NCBI RefSeq assembly: GCF_026745355.1
Contig: NC_079207.1
Span: 36,466,742 to 36,530,741 of the forward strand
Length of the DNA: 64,000 nucleotides
Source of the DNA: Beta vulgaris subsp. vulgaris
Lineage: Eukaryota; Streptophyta; Magnoliopsida; Caryophyllales; Amaranthaceae
Direction: 5' to 3'
Shown here: piece after piece, positions 55,196 to 64,000 of the stretch
How the letters are laid out: every line of letters starts with the position of its first letter
Position numbering within the stretch: the first letter of the stretch is position 1
The notes under the pieces: generated by a model
Told to the model about the DNA's origin: nothing
The model's input: only the letters and a program-made list of their open reading frames with translations
Databases searched by the model: none
Made by a program: the position numbers and the translations under genes

Positions 55196-58100
55196 GGACT
55201 AGTGGAAAAAAGCTCAATTGCTCCGGTTGAAAACCCCTCAAATGCTCCGTATTTGACCCGTAGCAAACGTCATACGAGCATTTGAGCATTTTACAAATGC
55301 TCCGGTTGATAGCCGGAGCATTTATTTCCTCAAATGCTCCGGTTATGACAAAAACCGGAGCATTTGAGCTTTTTTAGAGGAGTAAAATACCACAAATGCT
55401 TCGGTTTTTCCAAACAACCGGAGCATTTGTGTATTTTAAATGGTAAAAAAAAAGTTCCACCTACTGCCAGCATGGCAGCATGCATGCAGCTAGCATCCTA
55501 TACTATTACACTAACGCAGCCGACCAGCAGTACACAAAGATATATGAAGTATTTGTAAATAGATAATTGAATGCATTATAACTTCAAAATAATATATTAA
55601 AGGTATGTGATCCAATTATAGAACCTCAAGCAGATAGTGAAAGAACATCAAACTCCTTGTAGAATACACAAATAATCCTTCACAAGCATGTCCAGTTCCA
55701 GAATTCCAGTCAAGGCTTACAGTACAAGGTAGAGCGATGAAGGGTGAATACTATAGTGCTAAATTATATAATCGAGAGATGACAAAAGCAACTATAATAC
55801 AAATAGAGGTTTCACAGAATAGAAAAACTCCTTAAGGAAAAAAGGATAGATATTGCTGTAAGGATGTATTTGTATCCTTTACCCCATCGTTTACACAAGA
55901 AACAAGTTCATAAAGTGCATTTCCTAGACCATCTGATGCATGGACAATAAAATCCATTTAGTTACTCGAGAAAAACGATATATTCACCAATGACTAATTC
56001 ACAAACACACACAAACACACATATTCACCAATGTGCAATGGATAAAACAAGACCTGCTTTTCTAGTCATGTGCCTCACTTATGCAATCTTTGAATTTACC
56101 AGAGCCTCCATCATATGTTTTGCAACATCTGATTTTGCCCTATTGAAAAAGAAAGCAGCAAGTGTTAATAAAACATGTTAGACAGTTCTAGATTTTCAAA
56201 GAATACATCAGTAAAAGCAATGTCTCAGGATAATACACTAAAATTTAGATGATTGAATATGCAAAGAAAAACCAAGACTCGCTACACTAGATCATATTTG
56301 TGCATTATATTGTATTAGACTAGCCTAACCCAAGGGGGCAGGGGTACTTTTGGTAATATACCCTAGTTATTTTGTTAGCTCCAGGAGGAAGGCAGCTAGT
56401 TAGTTAAAGGAGATAGTAGGGAGGTCTACTATAAGTAGAGGAGATTAGGAAAGAAGAAATTATGCAGAAAATATTGGAGAGTTTAGTATTTTAGTTTTTG
56501 GAGAGAAACAAGACTCTCAAAAGCTTGTTACTATCTCCATTTTTGCTGTCAATTTCCACATTATCAATCCAATATGAGTTTAGTTCTTAATCTTCTTCTT
56601 TAATGTGCCAGAGCAATATGAGCTCATTACATAGGAACATTGATAGACGTTTTCGGCAGCACCAATGGCTTATAAAATACAATAAAACCCAGATTTCGCA
56701 TGTAGGGAAATACGAATGTAGCTTTTGAGCGATAGGAACAAAGAAAGACTTTTTCACCAGCACCAATGACTCATACAATACAACAAATTCAAGCTTTTGC
56801 ATGTAGGTAAACACGGACTTAGCTATAGGCGTCAATGCGTATGTGCATATGATATTAATGCATAGGGGTCTGAACATTTCAAGAAGAAAAAAAAATCCAA
56901 AATATATTCCAAGGACAAAGATAAGACGGAAATATTCCTGCTACCTTGAATTTTAGAAGCAAAAAATAATGGTAAACTTCCTCCGCCATGACCAACACAT
57001 AATATCCGCATTTTGTTCTCTCAAGTGACTGCACTCACAAGATCATAACTAGTAGATGATAGAGCGGTTCCAGCTAAAAGCATGAAGATACACGACAGCC
57101 AAAGATACAAGTCTAAATTTATTAATCCAACTACTTATATTATCAGCCTAACCTAAGCATGAGGATCTCCAATCCTTTGAGAATATGTTTTGTCTATTGA
57201 ATCAAAGTCTACGAGGCGAAAGCCTACATGGACAAGGACAGTGCAACCCATTCAAACAACCAATTAAAAAAGCTTCAAATCAGAGTCTCTCTATAATCTA
57301 TGTGGAAATGATCCGAGGCAACACAACACGAGCACGCTCCTCCATTCGCATATGAATCTCATTAATAGTATGCTATAGGAAATTTGAGGTTGCACATTAT
57401 ATTAAAATCAATGAACTTTTTCCAACTTAAACAAAAGCATTTCTTGACCAATTTTACTTTTGAATCTTGAACTACCCAACAACGCAACAATGTAGAAAAC
57501 AATTAATGCATTTTTAAGTGAGCATAGTAAAAGTTACAAAACTCAGAACCCAAATTTAGTAATACATACTATTACGAACAAAACCAAATTAATTAAAGAA
57601 CGAAAAGAAGAAAACAAACAAGCAAATTAAAGGACGAGAGAGACTAACGGCTGTAGAAGAAGGGTAAGCGCTCTTTTTACAATTATGTGCATAAAACTAC
57701 AGTAGCGAGCAGACGAGCACTATAACATCAATTGATAGACTGCACAAAATGCCTATCCAAGCACGGTATTCCCAGAAAAGATCTTACAAAAGGACCAACA
57801 GCTTATTCTCGAAGACATATAGAGAGTTACCATGCTTTGCCATATGTGAAATAAATATGAGCAGCACAACACATTAAAGCAGCACAACACATTAAAGTAC
57901 CACAAAATAAGAATCTCCAAGATTTCATAATGGACCACATTGTTTTGCCACTAACAGCCTCTTGCAGCTCCTATATTAGTAGTAGGATTCCACAAAAACT
58001 ATAGCAAAAATACAAGTGATGAGCATAAATTAATGGGAAAAATACTCACTCTTAAGAATTGAAATACCTGAAAGCAAAAATTGTATATATCAGAAAAGTC

Positions 58101-58799
58101 GGAGACTGCAAGCAGAAGCATCGTCATGGCAACATATTTGATTGCTTCTCATTGTCATTGCTATATAGTCTTCCCTAACACAATGCCAAGATTTTGTTGT
58201 GACCACCGTGCAGTATTCTATAATAGGGGTAATTACGATGACAAATGCACTAAGCGAGCTGCTCTATGACGCCCAGCTCCCCGTTCATTAAATACTCTTG
58301 TGCTGTGATCATAATTGTAACATGTCAGTAGTTGAAGCAACCATGGGTCTTTTTTACAATTATATAGTATATACCAATGCATAATCTTACCTAGTAGAAG
58401 GACCAATCCAAGGCCAAAAGAAATAATTTAGACCATTCAGGATGTGTTACTTAAGGCTGCAAATGCAAACTTATGAGTGATTTGATCTCAATTCAACACA
58501 TTAGTAGAAGGATGAAGTTTATATTGAAGAACAAGACTAACAATTTAGTGTTGGCAGAAGACCTGCTAGTATTAAAGCTCTTCAAAATGACCAGTACCCA
58601 ACCCTACAAGAACAAAAAAAAAAAAAACATGATATTGAATTTCTAAGTATATATTGAAGCATCAAGTAGGAAAAGTTGGCAAATAAGTAACTCCCAAAAG
58701 GATTCAAAGTTCGTATATTCATAATAGATAGTTCAATTCGTATTATTTCGAACAGATTTAGCAAAATTCTACAACCAAAGTGACCACAGTACTGATAAG

Positions 58800-59600
58800 A
58801 GATCAAACATTTGGCACTAATTCCAGCAACCACAGCTAATGACAAAATTCCAACTAATTTTCGAAAAATAAATCATGATAATCGAAAATCAGAACCCTAA
58901 ATCGAACCTATTGTTTCGTTTTTGTAATTTTCTAATTGTTCTAAAGTTTTAGAAGTTGAATTAATCAAATTCATTTTTTCTCGTTCTATTTCAGAATATC
59001 CATTCACTCGAAACTGATCCGCGTCCATTTCAACTTTCTTTAAGCGAGCCCGGGTTTTTTCCAGCTGTTCAATGGCCTTTCCGCGTAGTTCTTCTGAATT
59101 TCGAATAGTATTCAAGATCCTTTGTTTTCGATTATCTAATAAATCATTTAATGAAAGTAGATTATCTTTCCATTCATTTCAAAATGTTCATGATCCCTTC
59201 CCGAACCAAACTTGAATCTTTCAATTCATTTGGCTCTCACGCTCAATTACTTCAATTATTTCACCGATCAAGCTAATCTAGTAAAATTTAACAGCAAATG
59301 CAACTTTAACAACGCGATTAAATCATAATTTGGTTAAATAGAGTACAAGCGACATTACAAGTCCATAACAAACACATCAGGGATAAGATCTCTGGAATCC
59401 AGCACTAATTTAGCACTAATTCCAGCAAACACACACAAATGACGAAATTCTAACTCGTTTTTCTACATTAAGTCGTGATAATCGAAAATCAAAATCCTAA
59501 TAAATCAAATTTAAACTCACCAATCAAACTAATCTGGCCAAATTTTATAGCGGTTACATCTTCAACAACACTATTGCACTTAACTTTCGGGCGAACATCC
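58800..59600. repeat. Direct duplication flanking/containing the plastid insert
   Basis: The segment starting tggcactaattccagcaacc (58810) recurs diverged from about 59408 (tagcactaattccagcaaac), through gataatcgaaaatca and the catcaagctaatct/aatcaaactaatct words. In the left copy the plastid DNA interrupts the match between about 58910 and 59262; the right copy is uninterrupted. Confidence 0.75.
58911..59262 (-). pseudogene. atpF: Nuclear plastid DNA insert: atpF intron 3' end and exon 2 part
   Basis: On minus, from 59262, comes the 3' end of the plastid atpF group II intron (gagcgtgagagccaaatga, ttcgggaagggatcatgaac) followed by exon 2: [20 protein letters not shown], then [20 protein letters not shown] and [12 protein letters not shown], where plastid similarity stops. 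atpF encodes subunit b of the chloroplast ATP synthase stator. Coding frame is still open, so the transfer is fairly recent, but the fragment has neither start nor C-terminus and cannot work. It sits in an intron-like part of the captured gene within the CACTA element. Confidence 0.93.
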
Positions 59601-60171
59601 TCAAAATCATCTTAAGGCAAACTGAAGCTGTGAGCAAACTAAGGAGTGTTTGTGTGTTTAAACTCACCAAAGGCAAATTGAAGCTTCATGCGGCAGCAGC
59701 AGTTGCAGCAGCGTTTTCCATAGCTTCAAAAACTCAATAGGTTCGAGAAATGCTGATAATATATAATGCTTAATTTGAAGAAACTGAAACTTGCTTTACA
59801 AGGGAGAAAGAGGACGGTGGTTGAATGAGAGGAAGAAAAAGAAAGGAGGAAGAGAAAACCCTAAGTCGATGAAGTGAAATGAAAAAAAAAAGAAATAGAG
59901 GTACAGTCGTACAGAGGAAAAGAGGAGAGAGAAAGGGGGGTAAACCCAAGTTAGGGTTTCAAGTTTCAATGACCAGATAACGGAAAAAAGAATGGAGAAC
60001 GTTAATGAAATTCTATTTTTTTTTAAAAAAGAAACTATCAAATGCTCCGGTCAAACGGAGTATTTGTAAATTTTTTATGTTAAAATATTAAAAGAACTCA
60101 CTAAATGCTCCGTTTGTGAAACAACCAAAGCATTTAACAAGTAGCAAAAGAACTTTTTTCCACTAGTGGGA

Positions 60172-60980
60172 CTGGGGCATATCAAATCTTGTTATGATAT
60201 TTATCGAAATGAAGCCTTTAACATCATTAGTGGTGATTCGCCGCATTGCTTCTGCTTCAACCCACTTAGTGAAGTAGTTCACAGCTACAATCACGAATCT
60301 TTTCTGGCCGAACACTAAGGGAAATGGTCCTAGAATGTCCATGCCCCATTTGGCAAAAGGAAGCGGGAATAAGAGTGGAGTGAGATAGTTGGACGGCTTC
60401 TGGTGTATGTTACTATGCTTCTGACAGCTATCATATTTCTTACCATAGATAAGAGCGTCCTCCTTTAAGGTGGGCTGGTAATACCCAGTCCTCAGAGTTT
60501 TTTTCCCCAATGCTCTTCCCTCTATGTGAGAAGCACAAGCTCCCTCATGTAGCTCTTTTAACACCTCTAATCCATCTTCTCTAGTAATGCACTTGTGAAG
60601 AGGACGGTTGAATGCCTTCTGTATAGGGTCTCATCCCATAGTTCAAACCACTTATCTCTAGCCTTGACATTCTAAGCCTCTACGGGATCGGAAAGTAGAT
60701 GGTCGGTCTTCTTGAACTGTATAATGGGTTCAATTCAGACTTGTCCTCGGCTGAGGAACATGACCTACTCTTGATCTATGCTTTTTCTTTGACTTTGGAT
60801 CCCAGAATACTGTTCTTGGAGCATCGCCTTCGGCCGAACTAGCTAACTTTGAGAGAGCATCAGCCTGGCTATTTTCTAATCTCGGCACTTAGTCAAGAAC
60901 AAATCGTTTCAAGGGTTCGACGAAGATGATATTTGACTTACTGAAGCAGCTACTCTGCTTTAGCTATCCATTAAAACTAG
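60172..60980 (-). pseudogene. RNase H end and integrase N-terminal half of Tat copy B
   Basis: On minus, ENSQADALSKLASSAEGDAP-like text (about 60880-60820, broken) marks the RNase H end. Then come MLKELHEGACASHIEGRALG, TLRTGYYQPTLKEDA and KKYDSCQKH (H-H-C-C zinc finger), then FAKWGMDILGPFPL (first catalytic Asp), FVIVAVNYFTKWVEAEA and ITRFDMPQ, where the CACTA starts. Upstream RT and protease are absent; the match stops near 60980. Confidence 0.88.
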
Positions 60981-61054
60981 GCTTTCTTCTTGATTGTAGC
61001 AAAGAAATGGTGACATTTGCAAAGAAATGGGGGCATTTGATTGGCTAAGCAATC

Positions 61055-62150
61055 ATAATTCGACACTTATCCTTAATGTCTAACGACGTTAATATCCGTT
61101 AGTCATCAACTTCAAATTCCCCCTGTAACTCTAATTAACTAACTTAAACATAAGTTAAACCCTGATCCTAACCCCTAATCCAATACGTTAACCCTAAACC
61201 CTTACTCTTACCACCCCTTTCCCACCCTTTACCCCTTCCCCCACTACCCGACCACTACAGAAGCCCCCTATCCCCCTCCCCGCCACCCTTGAAGCCCCTC
61301 TCCCTCGCAGCCCCCCTTCCCACTCCCCCACAACCCCACATCCCCCTCCCCTTTCCCCACTGCCCTACCACAACAGCATCCCCCCTCCCCACCATCACAA
61401 TAACCCCCATCCCCCTCCCCATTCCCCTGCAACCACCCTCTTCCCATGCTGAATCGCGCAACCCCCTCCTCTTCCCCTTCCCCCTTCCCCTATTGCCCCA
61501 CCACCGCAACAGCCCCTATACCCAACAACATCAAAGTTCCCTCTCTACTCCCTACTCCCCCTCCCTTTCCCATGCTGAATCGTGTAACCCCCCTCCCCTT
61601 CCCCTCGCGATTTGGGTTAAATTTTCGTGCTTTTATTGTCGGGTTCTTTGGTAATTCTCGCTGTTTCTTGCATATTCTCGTTGGTGCTGCTTTGGTTGTC
61701 GGATTTTCGGCCAATAAGTTGCAATCTTGTTGGTGGTGCTTTGGTTGTCGGATTTCCGGATTCTCTCTAGTGGTGCTTTCGTTGCAAGGCTGCGGGGAAG
61801 GGGAGGGGTGAGGGGGGTTGTCGGGGAAGGGGGGAGGGTTTCGGGGTGGTGGGGGGAAGGGTGGGGTGGTGGATGGGTTGTTAGGGTTAGGGTTAGGGTA
61901 TAAGATTAGGGATTACGGTTGGGGTATAAGATTAGGGATTAAGTTTGGGGTTGGGGCTAAAAGGGGGTTAGAGTTGAGGGTAGTTAATTAGGATTATAGG
62001 GGAAATTAGGGGTTAATGACTAATGCATATTAACGCAGTTAGTCCTTAAATGCAAGTGGATATATTTTTTAAAAGGCGGAGGGTATATGGTGAATTTGGA
62101 AACTCGAAAGTGTATATAGTTCAAAAATAAAATTTGTCAGGGGTATATGG
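61055..62150. mobile_element. Long inverted-repeat element (MULE-like?) with C-rich/G-rich arms
   Basis: The left arm (about 61055-61300) and right arm (about 61800-62070) are inverted. The left has cttatccttaatg, cgttaatatccgttagtcat and aaccctaaaccc; the right has attagggattaag, ttaatgactaatgcatatta and cagttagtccttaaatgc. The arms grade into C-rich (61200-61600) and G-rich (61795-61870) strands. The middle holds leader-like text (gcgatttgggttaaattttc onward). Superfamily is uncertain; no TSD found and the left end looks truncated. Confidence 0.5.
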
Positions 62151-62160
62151 TGAAAAACCG

Positions 62161-63480
62161 ATTATTATTTTAGGTGATGCCCTAAAATGTGTTAGAAAAT
62201 AACCTAAATAAATTTTGGTAATATCCTAATCTATTTAGGTAATTACCTAACATATATAGTGGTTATGTTAGGTCGTGACCAAAATATCTATAGTAATTAC
62301 CTAAATCTGACAGTAACTTGCACAAAAAACCAGTGACTTTCCACTACAATGGAGATGATTATTCTTTTGAGAGTGATTATTCGACCATTCCAATCCAATG
62401 TTCATATAGACATTTTATAGATGAACCTTACCTATCACCAAAGTCATTCAATTCGATCATTTGAAAGCAAAAGAAGAAGGACAAAATGCAACATTTTACC
62501 CTATTCAATCTTATCATTAAAACCACATAAAACCTCATGGATTAGGTTATCAATAACCTAGTTCTTAATCATACAATTCCCTCATCGTAGATGTTATAGT
62601 CACATGATTTGAGGCTATTGTCCAAGCCAATTATTATTTTAGGTAATGCCCTAAAATGGGTTAGGTAAATACCTAAAACTTTTTGTAATATTCTAATTTA
62701 ATTAGGTGATTACCTAATATATATATATAGTGGTTATGTTAGGTCATGACCAAAATATATTTAGTAATTACTTAACGTGACATTCCGCTGAAGATGATTC
62801 TTTGGAGAGATTGTTCAACTATTCCAATCCGTTTTTCACATAAACGTTATATCGATGAAACTTTCATATCACCAAAGTCATTCAATTCAAGCATTTTTAA
62901 GCAAAATAAAAAGAAAAAAAATGCAACGTTTTATGACGATGTAATATTATCATATAAACCACATAAAACCTCAGGGATTAAGTTATCAATAACCCACAAC
63001 CCTTATCATATATGTTATTGTCACATGATTTGAGGTGATTGCCCATGATAATTATTATTTTAGGTAATACCTAAAATGGGTTAGGTAATGATCTAAATTT
63101 TTTTGTAATATCCTAATCTAATTAGGTGACTACCTAACATATATAGTGGTTATGTTAGGCCATGATAAAAATATCTTTAGTAATTACTGAAATCCTGTAG
63201 TATTTTGCACAAAAAACCAGTGACATTACACTATAATGGAAGTCGTGAAAATGCTGCATATTTTTTCATCTAATTGCTAATCTAAAGTATGATCTACTCA
63301 GTAAATGTAACCCTATAAAAGTATGAAGTGCATTAATATATTGCAATTATCTCACACACCTTAATTTTATTTTTGGTCGTGTCAAAAATATGTTTAATAA
63401 TTACCAAAATATCTTTATGTTTGGTTATGCATAAAACATATTTAGTAATTACCTATTCTAGTACCTTGGACTAAAAACCA
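62161..63480. repeat. Tandem repeat of ~420-470-bp units
   Basis: Three similar units begin attattattttaggt at 62161, 62631 and 63052, and a fourth, decayed, near 63380. Each holds taggtaattacctaa palindromes, tatatagtggttatgttagg, tagtaattacc and caccaaagtcattcaattc. Open frames are short and broken. Confidence 0.85.
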
Positions 63481-64000
63481 GCTCAACCTCCAATGGAGGC
63501 CTCGAAAACTCTGTTTTTTTTTTTTTGCATCTAGTAGGTAAACTATACTATGAACTACTCAAATGTAACCACAAAATTATCATATACAAGTGTAAAGTCC
63601 ATTAATTTGAGAGAAAATTAATCACTAATACCGTCATTTTATTTTTCCTAAAACCCCAGGAAATTTTTCGTAAATTACAAGTTTAATTTTACTCAAACGC
63701 ACAAATGAAGATAAAAAATCATTAAATTCGTTACTATATGCAAAATATTCAAGTAAAAATACATACATTCTTATGGGTGAAGAGTTTAGGTTGATTTCCA
63801 TGTAGGTGAAGTTCAACAATGGAGGTAGATTTGGGACGAAATGGAGTTGAAGAATTGGTCGAAATGCAGGGAGAAGATGGAACATGGGTCGAAATTGAGG
63901 GATACGGTGGAAGAATGGGTCGACTTTGGGAGAAATTCGATTGACAATGGTCGAAGAGGAAGTGTTCTTGAGTTTTTGGTGAAAAACACTAATAATATGA
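63481..64000. other. Right edge, nothing recognised
   Basis: AT-rich with ggtcgaaat/gggtcga words repeated around 63840-63930. No supported gene or transposon end. Confidence 0.4.

Larger units (their letters stand above)
56079..59722 (-). pseudogene. Captured spermidine-synthase-like methyltransferase gene fragment
   Basis: Three exon-like pieces on minus with splice signals. (1) A start at 59722-59690 reads MENAAATAAAA then a stop, with a GT site after it and a CT-rich leader upstream. (2) 57083-56945 reads MLLAGTALSSTSYDLVSAVT, a stop, then KMRILCVGHGGGSLPLFFAS and KIQ. It ends AAG|GTAGCA and carries the glycine-rich SAM/decarboxy-SAM-binding motif GHGGGSLPLF of plant spermidine-synthase-like proteins. 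(3) 56139-56079 follows a TTTCAATAG acceptor and reads AKSDVAKHMMEALVNSKIA plus stop. The central catalytic exons are missing. It is a genomic (intron-containing) capture, not a retrocopy. Assignment of pieces 1 and 3 to the same gene is inference from order and strand. Confidence 0.6.
55199..60168. mobile_element. Complete CACTA (En/Spm) element, non-autonomous, with captured host gene
   Basis: About 4.97 kb between ctagtggaaaaaagctc (left) and ttttttccactagtg (right), flanked by the 3-bp duplication gga (55196-55198 and 60169-60171). Removing it and one gga restores the integrase reading QS-IVFDNG. Subterminal repeats of aaatgctccggtt in both orientations fill 55210-55440 and 60040-60140. 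The left end lacks the first two bases (CA) of the canonical CACTA. No transposase is visible. Its interior carries a spermidine-synthase-like gene fragment and a plastid insert. Confidence 0.9.
45644..61050 (-). mobile_element. Tat-lineage Ty3/gypsy element copy B, heavily interrupted
   Basis: Pol remnants run on minus (RNase H end at about 60970-60810, integrase 60600-60172 and 55195-54530). A gag/transposon-like ORF runs on plus (46656-50396) between pol and the left end. An antisense ORF in this position is known from Tat-lineage (Grande-type) elements. The element is interrupted by a Stowaway MITE, a solo LTR and a CACTA element. RT, protease and sense gag are missing. The outer limits are approximate and no TSD was found. 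Confidence 0.7.

Noticed and set aside
58897..59115. A functional nuclear atpF gene
   Set aside because: It lacks the start, membrane anchor and C-terminal half, has no transit peptide, and is bounded by plastid intron sequence.
61289..61811. Pro-rich frames on plus
   Set aside because: C-rich low-complexity arm of the inverted-repeat element.
61880..61910. ttagggttagggttaggg as an interstitial telomere
   Set aside because: Only three units and not the usual plant TTTAGGG. The same words recur loosely through the inverted arms.

Overview
The window is plant nuclear DNA, almost certainly eudicot. It shows spliced genes with GT-AG introns, a nuclear gene for a chloroplast protein, plant lineages of Ty3/gypsy, Ty1/copia, LINE, CACTA, hAT, PIF/Harbinger and Stowaway elements, and a nuclear insert of plastid DNA. 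I suspect Caryophyllales (spinach/beet/quinoa group), but that is an impression and nothing here proves it. No rRNA, tRNA or CRISPR array was recognised.

Genic part, 1-19 kb. Two host genes converge. The last coding exon (1001-1722, +) of a cyclin-D1-binding-protein-1/GCIP-like gene enters from the left edge. It ends 260 bp from the stop codon of TATC, the chloroplast twin-arginine translocase receptor, which lies on the minus strand (18955 down to 1983) in four coding exons. The exons splice in phase to a 347-residue protein. TATC is spread over 17 kb because its introns hold transposons. Intron 1 (10.6 kb) carries an almost pristine 5.87-kb chromodomain Ty3/gypsy element (9642-15514; TSD ttatt; one 1712-codon gag-pol ORF) in the same orientation as TATC. 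Intron 2 carries a decayed RTE-type LINE, and intron 3 carries microsatellites.

Nested retroelements, 19-38 kb. A minus-strand L1-type LINE (19364 to beyond 22466) is broken by a CACTA end (20486), a hAT-like element (21531-22216) that itself holds a Stowaway MITE, and an LTR (from 22467). That LTR holds a second Stowaway MITE. The MITE was split by a 12.2-kb Tekay/Del-like chromovirus (23559-35719, TSD gttac) with about 2.9-kb LTRs and an extra acidic ORF upstream of gag. A Tat-lineage gypsy remnant follows (about 36.5-38.17 kb).

Gene-fragment region, 38-45 kb. A CACTA end (38174) opens a region holding a hAT insertion, a PIF/Harbinger MITE, a Stowaway MITE, and pieces of at least three host genes: serine hydroxymethyltransferase, an LRR receptor-like protein, and an unidentified presequence-like gene. 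It closes with a palindrome-rich array and a truncated copia 3' end.

Second Tat-lineage element, about 45.6-61 kb. This copy carries a decayed gag-like ORF antisense to its pol. It is interrupted by a 2.9-kb solo LTR (50662-53595, TSD ccttg). It is also interrupted by a 5-kb CACTA element inserted in the integrase core (55199-60168, TSD gga). That CACTA contains an intron-bearing fragment of a spermidine-synthase-like methyltransferase gene and, inside it, a plastid atpF fragment. The right edge (61-64 kb) holds an inverted-repeat element with C-rich/G-rich arms and a tandem repeat of roughly 420-470 bp.
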